Source: Mucilaginibacter endophyticus
GTDB taxonomy: Bacteria; Bacteroidota; Bacteroidia; Sphingobacteriales; Sphingobacteriaceae
DNA length: 64,000 bases
Reading direction: 5' to 3'
Assembly: GCF_003351025.1 (NCBI RefSeq)
Contig: NZ_QPCG01000011.1
Coordinates: 62,001-126,000 of the forward strand
Numbering within the stretch: position 1 is the stretch's first letter; each line of letters starts with the position of its first letter. Positions 1-8,148 of this stretch are shown in pieces. Below the pieces are notes generated by a model. It was not told where the DNA came from. It saw nothing but the letters and a program-made list of their open reading frames with translations, and did not search any database. The position numbers and the translations under genes are program-made.

Positions 1-2
1 GC

Positions 3-128
3 AATAAGTATGAGATATATCCCGGCCCGTTGAAAGTACTGCGTTTCCTCATAAGGCTGTTTCCGGGTACTATACTTAGGTTTGCCAGCAGGATCGGCGC
101 CAAAGCGATGGAGGGAACATCGAAATGA
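3..128 (+). CDS. C-terminal end of an SDR-type oxidoreductase (partial)
   Basis: An open frame enters from the left edge and ends at the TGA at 126-128. It encodes about 41 residues (EIYPGPLKVLRFLIRLFP...), which resemble the C-terminal tail of DltE-like short-chain dehydrogenases. The stop overlaps the ATG of the next gene in an ATGA arrangement (125-128), so the two are probably translationally coupled. The catalytic part lies outside the window, so the family call rests on the tail alone. Confidence 0.5.
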   Translation, partial: NKYEIYPGPLKVLRFLIRLFPGTILRFASRIGAKAMEGTSK

Positions 129-487
129 AGACCATAACGATCGTGCTGATGGCCATATCAGCCATCCTGAGCTTTAAACATGGCTGGGATGCTTTCCGTC
201 CGGCGACATCCGAGCAGCTTAAAATGATGACGATGTTGGGGACCAGCCCAAATCTGATGCCTTACTTAGGTGCATTATCTATCAGCATTGGTCTATTGTT
301 ACTGTTTCCGCAGACTTTCTTCATCAGTAACGTATTGAATGCCTGTACGATTTTGCTGATCATGGCACTGGCTTTGAGGGCCGGTGATGTAAAAACTGCG
401 CTCATCGAAATTCCTTTCTTAGCGTTGCCCTTATTATTGATCTGGATCAAATCCAATTTTCAATTAAATTTGTGGTCATGGTCATGA
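125..487 (+). CDS. DoxX-like small integral membrane protein
   Basis: This 120-residue, strongly hydrophobic protein has about four predicted membrane helices (near residues 3-18, 46-64, 68-84 and 93-108). Size and topology fit the DoxX-like inner-membrane families that Bacteroidota often place beside oxidoreductases and one-component regulators. It overlaps both neighbours by ATGA: the oxidoreductase tail at 125-128 and the AraC start at 484-487. The three genes are therefore probably one operon. Function is unknown; DoxX-type proteins are linked to redox and thiol stress, and that role is only inferred here. Confidence 0.6.
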   Translation: MKTITIVLMAISAILSFKHGWDAFRPATSEQLKMMTMLGTSPNLMPYLGALSISIGLLLLFPQTFFISNVLNACTILLIMALALRAGDVKTALIEIPFLALPLLLIWIKSNFQLNLWSWS

Positions 488-1386
488 AGACACCTTACCG
501 GATCAGGTCGATCACTGAAGTGCACCGCCTGATGGGGCTGCCCAAGCCGCAGCACCCGCTGATCGGGGTCATTGACCTTCAAGGGCTGAAAGATGAGCGG
601 GATATCGAAGCGGTCACCTTTGACTTTTATGTCGTCTCGCTTAAACGGGGCTGCGATAAACTGCTGTACGGCCAGCAGAAATATGATTTCGACGAAGGCC
701 TGATGGCCTTTATGGCTCCCGGGCAAGTCCTGCGTGGTGAACCTAACGGCGTACCCGAACAATTGGAAGGCTGGATGCTGTTTATTCATCCTGATTTCTT
801 ATGGAACACGACACTTGCCAAAAAGATTCGGCATTATGAATACTTTCATTATGCCGCTAACGAAGCCCTGTTTTTATCGGATAAAGAAGAGACGATTATC
901 AACGGTATCGTAGACCTCATCAAAAACGAGTACCACGCCAATATAGATAAGTTCAGCCAGGACGTGATCATCGCTCAACTGGAACTGCTGTTTACCTATG
1001 CCCAGCGCTTTTACGAGCGGCAGTTCATTACCCGTAAGATCAGCGGCAGCCAATTGCTGAACCGGCTGGAAGACCTGCTGACCAATTATTTCGACAATGA
1101 AGCGCTGCTGGCTAAGGGCTTGCCATCAGTACAGTACATCGCTAGTCAGCTGAATATTTCCATTAAATACCTGGGGAGTTTACTCAAACAAGTCACCGGG
1201 CAGACCACGCAGCAGCACATCCACGCCAAACTGATTGAAAAGGCCAAGGTAAAACTATCGACCACCGAACTGTCGGTTAGCGAGATCGCCTACAGCCTCG
1301 GCTTTGAGCATTCCCAGTCCTTCAGTAAACTCTTCAAAAGGAAGACCCGGCAATCGCCGCTGGAGTTCAGGCAGGCATTCCATTAA
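484..1386 (+). CDS. AraC family transcriptional regulator
   Basis: A regulator of about 300 residues with an N-terminal ligand-binding region (HRLMGLPKPQHPLIGV near the start) and a C-terminal double helix-turn-helix. The second HTH contains SVSEIAYSLGFEHSQSFSKLFKRKTRQSP, quoted here as SVSEIAYSLGFEHSQSF and following residues. The ATG at 484 is preferred over an in-frame GTG at 472 because it forms an ATGA overlap with the DoxX-like gene. It is closely similar to the AraC proteins at 12956-13876 and 14889-15806, so these are probably local paralogues. It likely controls its own oxidoreductase/DoxX operon. Confidence 0.85.
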   Translation: MKTPYRIRSITEVHRLMGLPKPQHPLIGVIDLQGLKDERDIEAVTFDFYVVSLKRGCDKLLYGQQKYDFDEGLMAFMAPGQVLRGEPNGVPEQLEGWMLFIHPDFLWNTTLAKKIRHYEYFHYAANEALFLSDKEETIINGIVDLIKNEYHANIDKFSQDVIIAQLELLFTYAQRFYERQFITRKISGSQLLNRLEDLLTNYFDNEALLAKGLPSVQYIASQLNISIKYLGSLLKQVTGQTTQQHIHAKLIEKAKVKLSTTELSVSEIAYSLGFEHSQSFSKLFKRKTRQSPLEFRQAFH

Positions 1387-1413
1387 GACCATTAATAAGC
1401 CATGTGCGCACGG

Positions 1414-1822
1414 TTAACTATGGAATTTGAGTTTGCCAACTGCTTTATCTACTTTCCTGTTTTCGCCATAAATGATGATCCCAACGAGATCGAGTTCATC
1501 ATCACCGTTTTTGGCGATTTCCGCCAGGTTACCTTCTTCATTCTTGGTAGCGAATAATTCACGCGTATATACCCCGATCTTTAATTCCCTTTTGCTCGCC
1601 CGCGCAAAGGCGCGTTTGAGTTGGTCTTCACTATCGGCACCATACACCAGAATAGGATGTTTAATAAAAGGCAAATAAGGTTCCGGATGCACTGACCTAT
1701 GGGGCGCCATGGGGCTCCGGTAGTGCAATGGCTATGGAGCTGGCCAAAAAAACGGTCACGTTCAGTTTCTCCCAGTTTTCAAGGGTGTTAAGAATTACGA
1801 CGGTGATCTTGTTATCGTACAT
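1414..1822 (-). pseudogene. DUF2000 family gene, broken by a stop and a frameshift
   Basis: The start at 1822 encodes MYDNKITVVILNTLENW..., typical of DUF2000 proteins, but after 41 codons it hits an in-frame TAG (1697-1699). Homology carries on past the stop for a few codons (VSASGT) and then moves to another frame, which covers the rest (YLPFIKHPILVYGAD...DLVGIIIYGENRKVDKA) down to 1414. A substitution plus a small indel therefore explain the break. The intact product would be about 136 residues. It lies between a plus-strand AraC gene and a minus-strand LLM gene. DUF2000 function is not established. Confidence 0.7.
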
Positions 1823-1839
1823 ATCAGTTCTTTTCAATA

Positions 1840-2862
1840 TTATCGGTCGCGGCGAACCAATGGCATCACTTGCTCACCGATGAGCCGGATGGAGTTCATG
1901 AGCTGTTCATGGGTCAGCCCCGCGTTGTCCATCTGGAAAGTAAAGCGGTCGACGCCGCCGAGTGCTTCGCCGTGGCGGAGCAGTTTTTCGGCTACCCGTT
2001 CCGGTCCGCCGACGACCAACACTCCCTGAGGACCGACCAGTTGATCGAACTGTGGCCGGGTGACCGGTGGCCAGCCGCGCTCACGGCCGAGCCGGGTCCA
2101 TAGTTCCGAATAACCGGGATAATATTCACTGATGGCCTTGTCATCGGTTTCGGCTACATAGCCGGGCGAATGCAAACCCACTTTCAACTGTTCGGGTTTG
2201 TAGCCTGCCCGGGCGCCTGCTTCCCTGTACAAGTCGACCAGCGGACGGAACCGGCTGGTATGGCCGCCGATAATTGCCACCATCAGGGGCAAACCCAAAG
2301 TGCCGGCACGTGCAAAAGACTCGGGCGTGCCGCCTACGCCTAACCAAACGGGCATTTTCTCCTGTAACGGACGTGGGTAGACGGGCAGGTTCGGGATCGC
2401 CGGCCGGAAGCGGCCTGACCATTCCACAAACTCTTGATCACGGATCTTCAACAGCAGGTCCAGCTTCTCCCGGAACAAGGCATCGTAATCGTTCAGATCA
2501 AAACCAAACAAGGGATAAGCCTCTACCGACGAGCCGCGGCCGACCACCATTTCGGCCCGTCCTTTAGAGATCAGGTCCAGCGTGGCAAAGCTTTGGAATA
2601 TACGAACGGGGTCTGCTGCGCTCAATACCGTGACCGCGCTGGTGAGGCGGATACGTGTCGTCCGTGCCGCTGCCGCAGCCAAAATGACGGCAGTTGCTGA
2701 ATCCAAAAACTCTTTTCTGTGGTGCTCGCCAATCCCAAATACGTCGAGGCCCGAATGGTCTGCCTGTACGATCCGGTCCAGCAATTGTTCCATGGCCTCG
2801 ACGCCAGTGAGCGAAGTGGAACCGTACATGGCCGAGGCAAAACTATCAATCCCGATTTCCAT
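1840..2862 (-). CDS. LLM class flavin-dependent oxidoreductase
   Basis: A 340-residue luciferase-like monooxygenase family protein. It has an N-terminal TIM-barrel strand with MEIGIDSF, the GIGEHHRKEFLDSA segment (about residues 43-56), the VTVLSAADPVRIFQ stretch, and the VGRGSSVEAYPLFG FMN-binding region. These enzymes use reduced FMN; the substrate is unknown. A paralogue with the same motifs lies at 22636-23652. It sits 52 bp downstream of a broken quinone oxidoreductase on the same strand and may once have shared its transcript. Confidence 0.88.
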   Translation of the reverse strand: MEIGIDSFASAMYGSTSLTGVEAMEQLLDRIVQADHSGLDVFGIGEHHRKEFLDSATAVILAAAAARTTRIRLTSAVTVLSAADPVRIFQSFATLDLISKGRAEMVVGRGSSVEAYPLFGFDLNDYDALFREKLDLLLKIRDQEFVEWSGRFRPAIPNLPVYPRPLQEKMPVWLGVGGTPESFARAGTLGLPLMVAIIGGHTSRFRPLVDLYREAGARAGYKPEQLKVGLHSPGYVAETDDKAISEYYPGYSELWTRLGRERGWPPVTRPQFDQLVGPQGVLVVGGPERVAEKLLRHGEALGGVDRFTFQMDNAGLTHEQLMNSIRLIGEQVMPLVRRDR

Positions 2863-2914
2863 ATCGCAATTTCAGGATATCAGGCGCTGCCGTTGCAATG
2901 CAAGCGTCATTTTT

Positions 2915-3298
2915 TTAATTACCGGTTTGCGATACCGCTTTGCTGCCATCTGCAGCAACATAAGCCAGTGCCGCATCGATATCTTCCAAAGCAAATAGTT
3001 GATCGGCTTTAAATTTAAAGAATGGCAGGTGGATCAGCCGGCTGATCTCATCCAGCGCTTCGGCTAACTGTTCAGGGTTTTGCACAGCCTCTGTTTGAAA
3101 ATTGCTAAAGCCTTTAATTGTAATACCTTTGGTCAGCATGCTGTTGTGAAAAGCTGCTGGAGCCGGGCCGCCAAGGAAACCGTAAGCAAAGATCGTCGAG
3201 CCGGAAGGTGATACCGGGATCAACTGGCTCAGCAAATCACCGCCGACGCCATCGAATACTGCTGTCGTTTTAAGCGCTGTGGCTAAAGCGGCATTTTG
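2915..3298 (-). pseudogene. Zinc-type/quinone oxidoreductase (MDR), N-terminal half missing
   Basis: The frame encodes the C-terminal part of an MDR quinone reductase: ATALKTTAVFDGVGGDLLSQL, quoted in part as TAVFDGVGGDLLSQL, then a cofactor-domain tail ending in DIDAALAYVAADGSKA. Family members are about 320 residues; only about 125 remain. Homology stops at about 3290-3298, where a Crp/Fnr fragment begins on the opposite strand. The 5' half, including the GroES-like domain and start codon, is gone. The remaining ORF is unlikely to give a working enzyme. Confidence 0.7.
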
Positions 3299-3299
3299 C

Positions 3300-3707
3300 T
3301 CGCTCCGTTTATTCCGTATCGGGGATGATAAGCAGGAGCACGAGATGAGGTTCGCTATTGAAAATTGGTGGATATCTGATTTTACCAGCTTTATGTCGAG
3401 TCAGCCTTCCATTTATTATATCGAAGCATTGGAAGGCAGTGAGCTGATCCGCTTCTATAAGGAAAAATGGGATCAGTTACTTGCCGCCTCGCCGAATTTC
3501 AAACGCATCATCGAGGAGCTGACCGCGAAAGACTTCGAGGCACATCAGAACCGGATCTTCAGTAACATCAGTGAGCCGGCGGCAGTGCGTTATGAAAAGT
3601 TTGTTCGCCAGTACCCAACCTTGTACAACCGCATCCCCTTATACATGGCCGCATCTTTCCTCGGGCTAACGACGGAAACGTTAAGCCGTGTCGAGGCAGG
3701 TCGTTAA
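3300..3707 (+). pseudogene. Crp/Fnr family regulator, N-terminus missing
   Basis: From about 3300 the frame reads LRLFRIGDDKQEHEMRFA, then ENWWISDFTSF, then a C-terminal helix-turn-helix (PLYMAASFLGLTTETLSRV). This is the usual order of Bacteroidota cyclic-nucleotide-binding-fold regulators, which run to about 190 residues. The first 50 or so residues are missing and no native start is visible. It meets a truncated MDR gene head-to-head, so one deletion probably removed both 5' ends and the shared divergent promoter. Confidence 0.7.
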
Positions 3708-3801
3708 AAAGAGTACCGACCCTTCGCAGGCACCACCGGTGGATGATGCCTGATTGATCATCGCTAAGACAGATCGAACTCTTTTCACAAAATAAGCCCT
3801 A

Positions 3802-3843
3802 CAAAAAAGAACAGGCAGCGTTATACATTGCGGCCTGTTCGTT
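3802..3843 (-). terminator. Rho-independent-type terminator
   Basis: The arms GAACAGGC (3809-3816) and GCCTGTTC (3833-3840) form a perfect 8-bp stem with a 16-nt loop. Read on the minus strand it is followed by a run of six T. It lies about 60 bp past the stop of the minus-strand NTF2-like gene at 3905-4453 and probably ends that transcript. Confidence 0.6.
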
Positions 3844-3904
3844 TAAAGATTAATTCCGAAGGATGGTAACAGAGATATCTGTGATACTACTGAAAGCCCA
3901 ACCC

Positions 3905-4453
3905 TCATTTTGCCTTATCAGAAACTTCAAAAGAATCTTCGAGCAGATGGTATCGGGTAAGCAGTCCGTTCTTTACAACGATATCGATACTGAACTCCGA
4001 CTTCATCTGTTTGTTGTTCTTCTTCATGCGTGATTCAAGATAGCCCAGGATAACGACCCTGTCACCTTTGGCGAGTATATCCGTGAAGATCAGCTTTTCT
4101 GGTTTGATGTTTTCTCTGAGCAGGCGGAAACTCTCCTTAATCGCGGCTCGGCCGATTCGATGCCCGATCCAGGACACGTGCTTGGTATCACCCGGAATTA
4201 AATAATCGGCGTTAACATCAAACTTTGCCGCAAGTTCATCAGGCGTAGCGCCTTTTTTAAAGCTGTCAAAAAACTCGTTTACTACTTTTAACGCAGTGGA
4301 ATCTCGCTCTTTAAATTGATGATTAAAGCCTTTCGCAATATTTAATTCACCTATGCCTGCAGGTTCATCCGTCGCGGGAGTACCTTTTACCTGAGTAGTG
4401 GAGGTAGCCATGGCCATGATGGCTAAACCTGAGATCAATACTAACTTTTTCAT
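3905..4453 (-). CDS. Exported SnoaL/NTF2-like protein
   Basis: A 182-residue protein with an N-terminal signal peptide (MKKLVLISGLAIMAMATS, cleavage near residue 24) followed by a SnoaL-like fold. The fold shows ALKVVNEFFDSFKKGATPDELAAKF, quoted here as VVNEFFDSFKKG, then IGRAAIKESFRLL and a C-terminal strand region. Such proteins act as small enzymes or ligand-binding cups; no catalytic residue can be assigned. It is a single gene with its own downstream terminator and a divergent neighbour at 4638. Confidence 0.65.
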   Translation of the reverse strand: MKKLVLISGLAIMAMATSTTQVKGTPATDEPAGIGELNIAKGFNHQFKERDSTALKVVNEFFDSFKKGATPDELAAKFDVNADYLIPGDTKHVSWIGHRIGRAAIKESFRLLRENIKPEKLIFTDILAKGDRVVILGYLESRMKKNNKQMKSEFSIDIVVKNGLLTRYHLLEDSFEVSDKAK

Positions 4454-4637
4454 ACAATCATTTTTTATGACGTCAAAAGTAAACAGGCACGCCGCCGGCC
4501 CGGGAGGACATTTGTTAAGTTATTGACGTGACAATTGTCAATTAATTCGACCGGTTTGCCTCGCCGTTATTAATTAATCTGGGTGAATGAACAGCAAACT
4601 CAGCCATGCGACATTTGCTTAACAAAATTTAAAGCAA

Positions 4638-5054
4638 ATGAACACGCAAAAAATTAGTTTCTGGGGACCGCGTTCGGCCTCATACTGGCTTACCGCCCTG
4701 GCAGCATCAGGCATTATATTTTTAGGTATCAGGTTTATATTGGCACCAAACACCGGAGCTGAGGGGTTCGGCATTCCGCTGGCGCATACCAAGGAGGCGC
4801 TGGCCTATGGATGGATCAAGGGGATCCGGGATATATTCGCGGATATTGTAGTGCTTACATTTCTTATCTCCCGCCAGTACCGTGCTATGGCGTTCGCATT
4901 TGGCTCAGCGATCATCGTTCCGGTATCCGATTGTCTGACCGTGCAGGCCGTTAAGGGCACACAGGACCTGGCACATTTAATGATCCATGGCGGCACGGCT
5001 ATTTACATGGCGATCACCACGATCTTTTTGTTCAAAGCGAGATCAAACAAATAA
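4638..5054 (+). CDS. DUF4267 family membrane protein
   Basis: A 138-residue protein with about four membrane helices. The central GFGIPLAHTKEALAYGWIKG and KGIRDIFADIVVLTFL segments are characteristic of DUF4267 proteins. It starts 4 bp before the next membrane protein gene begins, so the two are probably co-transcribed. Function is unknown. The divergent upstream region (4454-4637) carries a TTGACGTGACAATTGTCAAT stretch with dyad symmetry (GACAATTGTC) that could be an operator. Confidence 0.65.
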   Translation: MNTQKISFWGPRSASYWLTALAASGIIFLGIRFILAPNTGAEGFGIPLAHTKEALAYGWIKGIRDIFADIVVLTFLISRQYRAMAFAFGSAIIVPVSDCLTVQAVKGTQDLAHLMIHGGTAIYMAITTIFLFKARSNK

Positions 5055-5058
5055 TATC

Positions 5059-5526
5059 ATGAATATCCAACTGATGAATATGATCAATGGCGTAGCGATA
5101 GTCGCTACAGCCGTTGTTTTTGGAACCGACATGTTCTTCGCCCTGCTTGGCAAAAAAGCCATCTCCAAAAGCAAAGATCAATCCATTGCCGACGTGATGG
5201 GGTACCTGCATGAAGTGGCCGATGCCCGGATGCCTGTTTTCGGGATAGTTGCCATTGCAAACGCTTTAGGGCAATTGGTATGGCATGGTTTGCATGCCGC
5301 AGAAGGTCAGTTAGCCGCGCTGGCATTAATAGCACTACTTGTACACCTCACGGTTTATTTCAGCGTTTCCAGGCCCGTAAATAATATGATGAAAGCTGCG
5401 GGAAAATATGGCGGGATCATACCTGATGTAAAGCAGTAGCAGCAACGCTGGGACAGCGTGATCTATCTTCGGGCGGTACTCTTGCTGGTGGCTGTTACAG
5501 CCCTGATCCTGATCAATTATGTTTAG
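5059..5526 (+). pseudogene. DUF1772-like membrane protein with an in-frame amber stop
   Basis: The ATG at 5059 starts a four-helix membrane protein (FGTDMFFALLGKKAI..., HEVADARMPVFG...). The frame ends at TAG 5437-5439, but the same frame continues without a shift as QQRWDSVIYLRAVLLLVAV to a second stop at 5524-5526. That extension supplies the expected last helix of the family, so a single CAG-to-TAG type change is the simplest explanation. The 126-residue product may still fold in part. It sits 4 bp after the DUF4267 gene. Confidence 0.65.
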
Positions 5527-5569
5527 AGCGGAACGATGGGTTGAAGTTTGATTTTGTTAACTTCGCCGT

Positions 5570-6433
5570 ATGTCAAACCAAGAGATAACCGAAATACCCG
5601 AACTTAATCTGGCAGACCTCAGACTAAAAGGTTTTAAAGTTCACGCTATCCCTGCGTCGACAGAGGTTCCGGTCAGGGCCGGCCGCAGGGACTTTTATAA
5701 AATGGGGCTGGTTACTGGCGATATGACTGTTGATTATGGTGGTCAACTGGTGGATATTAAGGGGACCGCGCTTTTTTTTGTCAACCCGAATATACCGCAT
5801 TCACTTGTTCGCCGAATTGACCGTACCAGTGGTTACGCCTGTATCTTTACCGAAACTTTCTTAAGCGGCCGGGAACTACAGGATTCTCCGCTTTTCCGGG
5901 CAGGCGGCAACCCGGTCGTACCCCTGAATGCCGAACAGGCCGGCTTTATGACCAGCCTTTTTAGAAAGATGCTGGCAGTTTACCATAGCGACTACATTCA
6001 CAAGGCCGATCTGATCAGAAACGGCATAGCGCTCATCATCCATGAAGCCTTGCGGATCCAGCCGGCGCAGCATGCATTGCCCTTTAAAAACGGTGCAAGC
6101 CGTATTGCCCACCTATTCAGCGACCTTTTGGAAAGACAGTTCCCCATCGAACGCAGCAACGAACCACTTGCCTTGCGCAGTCCGCAGGATTATGCCGGCC
6201 AGCTTGCCGTACATGTCAACTACCTGAACCGAGCTGTCAGGGAAACGACGGGCAAACCGACTTCCGCGCATATCGCTGCAAGGATCATAGCAGAAGCGAA
6301 AGCGTTACTGCAACATAGTGACTGGAGCGTAGCCGAGATAGCTTATGCGCTTGGATTTGAATATCCTGCCTATTTTAACAACTACTTCAAGCGGCTCACC
6401 GGCAGTACGCCCAATAGCTTCCGCAAGGTTTGA
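5570..6433 (+). CDS. AraC family transcriptional regulator
   Basis: A 287-residue regulator. The N-terminal cupin-like half contains ALFFVNPNIPHSLVRR, and the C-terminal HTH pair contains HVNYLNRAVRETTGK and WSVAEIAYALGFEYPAYFNNYF. It differs from the AraC group at 484, 13876 and 15806. It is followed 84 bp downstream by an epimerase-like gene on the same strand, which may be its target. Confidence 0.85.
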   Translation: MSNQEITEIPELNLADLRLKGFKVHAIPASTEVPVRAGRRDFYKMGLVTGDMTVDYGGQLVDIKGTALFFVNPNIPHSLVRRIDRTSGYACIFTETFLSGRELQDSPLFRAGGNPVVPLNAEQAGFMTSLFRKMLAVYHSDYIHKADLIRNGIALIIHEALRIQPAQHALPFKNGASRIAHLFSDLLERQFPIERSNEPLALRSPQDYAGQLAVHVNYLNRAVRETTGKPTSAHIAARIIAEAKALLQHSDWSVAEIAYALGFEYPAYFNNYFKRLTGSTPNSFRKV

Positions 6434-6517
6434 AAATCATAATTATTGGTTTGATGCTGAGTGGCCGCATCCGCGCTTTTGGCCCAAATTTGCCCTGTAA
6501 CATTAAATCATTCAATT

Positions 6518-7378
6518 ATGAAAATTTTAGTAACCGGTGCTACAGGGAAAGTAGGCAGCCGCCTGGTGCCGCGCCTGTTAGCCAAAGGGTATGACGTATC
6601 GATATTAGTAAGGGACGTAATAAAGGCGACCGACCTCGTCGGGCTCGGCGCAAGCGCTGTCATCGGCGATCTGTATGAAGCGGCGACCTTGCCGCCGGCC
6701 GTAGCCGGTATGGATGCGGTGATCCACCTTGCCGCACTCTTCCGTACCTTTACAGATAACGAAGGCATTGTCAAAACCAATCGCGAGGGCAGCATTGCCT
6801 TGGCGCAGGCAGCGCATGGAGCAGGTGTTAAACGCTTTGTTTTTACCAGCACCTCCAATGTATATGGCTCAGGCTACCGCCGCCCCGCCAGGGAGGATGA
6901 ACAGGTAGACATCAATGACCCCCGGGCCTACCCTGGTAGTAAGATCGCCGCTGAAAGGGAATTGATAGTCATGCAGCAAAATCTTGGGTTCGACGTCCGT
7001 ATTTTGCGTTTAGGCTTTGTTTATGGTGACAAGGACCCGCACATTGCAGAAATTATCCCTTACATAAAAAAACTAAAGATGCATTCTGGTTCCCGCATGC
7101 ATATGGTCCATCATCTTGATGTTGCCCAGGCCCTGATCTTGCTGCTTACCACAGATGGGCTGGATGGCGAGATATTTAATGTTGGCGACGACGCCCCGGT
7201 CACTTTGTATGAGCTGGCTGATTCTTTAGGCAAAGCGGCAGAAACCTTTGATGAAACAGAAGGGCCGCTTAATGACCCGTTCCAGGGTGTGCAGGACATT
7301 TCCAAATTGCGCAAAATGACCGGTTTCCGGCCATTGGTACCAAGCTATAATGTAGCCCGTGATCTTGACATCCTGTAA
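6518..7378 (+). CDS. NAD-dependent epimerase/dehydratase (extended SDR)
   Basis: A 286-residue extended SDR. The start at 6518 gives MKILVTGATGKVGSRL with the TGxxGxxG cofactor motif at the N-terminus. The catalytic YxxxK is present as AYPGSKIAAE near residue 144, after FTSTSNVYGSG. An upstream in-frame ATG at 6461 adds 19 residues ahead of the Rossmann motif and is less likely. The substrate is probably a nucleotide sugar or small carbonyl compound, unassigned. Confidence 0.8.
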   Translation: MKILVTGATGKVGSRLVPRLLAKGYDVSILVRDVIKATDLVGLGASAVIGDLYEAATLPPAVAGMDAVIHLAALFRTFTDNEGIVKTNREGSIALAQAAHGAGVKRFVFTSTSNVYGSGYRRPAREDEQVDINDPRAYPGSKIAAERELIVMQQNLGFDVRILRLGFVYGDKDPHIAEIIPYIKKLKMHSGSRMHMVHHLDVAQALILLLTTDGLDGEIFNVGDDAPVTLYELADSLGKAAETFDETEGPLNDPFQGVQDISKLRKMTGFRPLVPSYNVARDLDIL

Positions 7379-7469
7379 CAATATGCGGTTTGCCGATTTT
7401 CGGGCTTAGAAACAATCGATGAAGATTCCCCAAAGAAAGCGCGTCCGGAAACTTACCTCCATGAAAATG

Positions 7470-7503
7470 ACGTAAATCTGAAACAAGTGTTTCAGATTTA
7501 CGT
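7470..7503. promoter_or_regulatory. Perfect 34-bp palindrome, probable TetR operator
   Basis: Two 16-bp arms around a central AG are exact reverse complements; the core is CTGAAACA-N2-TGTTTCAG. It ends exactly where a TACCTTTG -7-type box begins (7503-7510), 15 bp before the tetR start. A weaker copy of the core lies before the SDR at 8111-8132. The layout suits an autorepressing TetR. Confidence 0.75.
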
Positions 7504-7517
7504 ACCTTTGTATCGTC

Positions 7518-8096
7518 ATGGCGAGAAATGTAGAGTTTAATGAAGCAACAGTTATTCAGAAAGCAATGGAAGTTTTTTGGAAGAAGGGCTACAATGCCAC
7601 TTCGCTTCGAGACCTTACCGACGCCATGCAGATCAACAGTAGCAGCCTGTATAACACGATCGGTGACAAACAGGAATTATTTGTTCGTTGTGTGCAGCAC
7701 TATACCGATATCAGAAAACAGGATTGGAATAAGCGCTTGTCAAGCAAAAGATCACCCTTATCGGTGTTGATCGACTACATTCATGAAGCGGTTAATGTTA
7801 TTATTAACGGTGAAGATAGCTGCATGGCGGTGAAAAGCGCATTTGAGGTCGCCACGAATGACGAGCGCGTAAAGCAGATCCTGATCGCCGATGACCAGCG
7901 TTCCTACCAGTTTTTATATGACCTGATCAAAAAAGCTATGGATAAAGGCGAGATCAGCAATGAAGAAGATCCGGCTCTGCTGGCCGACTATTTTAACAGT
8001 ACCTGGACAGGTTGGTATGAGTCCTACATCCTACACAAAGACCCTGTTAAGATCAAACGCATGGCCGAATATTTTATCAAACAATTAACTAAATAA
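7518..8096 (+). CDS. TetR/AcrR family regulator
   Basis: A 192-residue protein with an N-terminal HTH (AMEVFWKKGYNATSLRDL, then INSSSLYNTIGDKQELF) and an all-helical ligand domain. The start is supported by the palindrome and the -7 box immediately upstream. The SDR gene 52 bp downstream is the likely target, since the palindrome core recurs in that gap. It probably represses both itself and the SDR until a small molecule binds. Confidence 0.85.
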   Translation: MARNVEFNEATVIQKAMEVFWKKGYNATSLRDLTDAMQINSSSLYNTIGDKQELFVRCVQHYTDIRKQDWNKRLSSKRSPLSVLIDYIHEAVNVIINGEDSCMAVKSAFEVATNDERVKQILIADDQRSYQFLYDLIKKAMDKGEISNEEDPALLADYFNSTWTGWYESYILHKDPVKIKRMAEYFIKQLTK

Positions 8097-8110
8097 TTTT
8101 TTTTAATTAA

Positions 8111-8132
8111 TTCTGAAACACTTGTTTTAGAA
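8111..8132. promoter_or_regulatory. Second TetR-type operator before the SDR
   Basis: TTCTGAAACA-CT-TGTTTTAGAA is an imperfect 22-bp palindrome. It shares the CTGAAACA-N2-TGTTT core with the perfect palindrome at 7470-7503 and lies 16 bp before the SDR start. Confidence 0.6.
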
Positions 8133-8148
8133 TAAAAACAACACAAAT

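Noticed and set aside
3734..3762. CAGGCA...TGCCTG dyad with CCACCGGTGG centre
   Set aside because: Could be a hairpin but has no T-run and no gene end fits; too weak to call.
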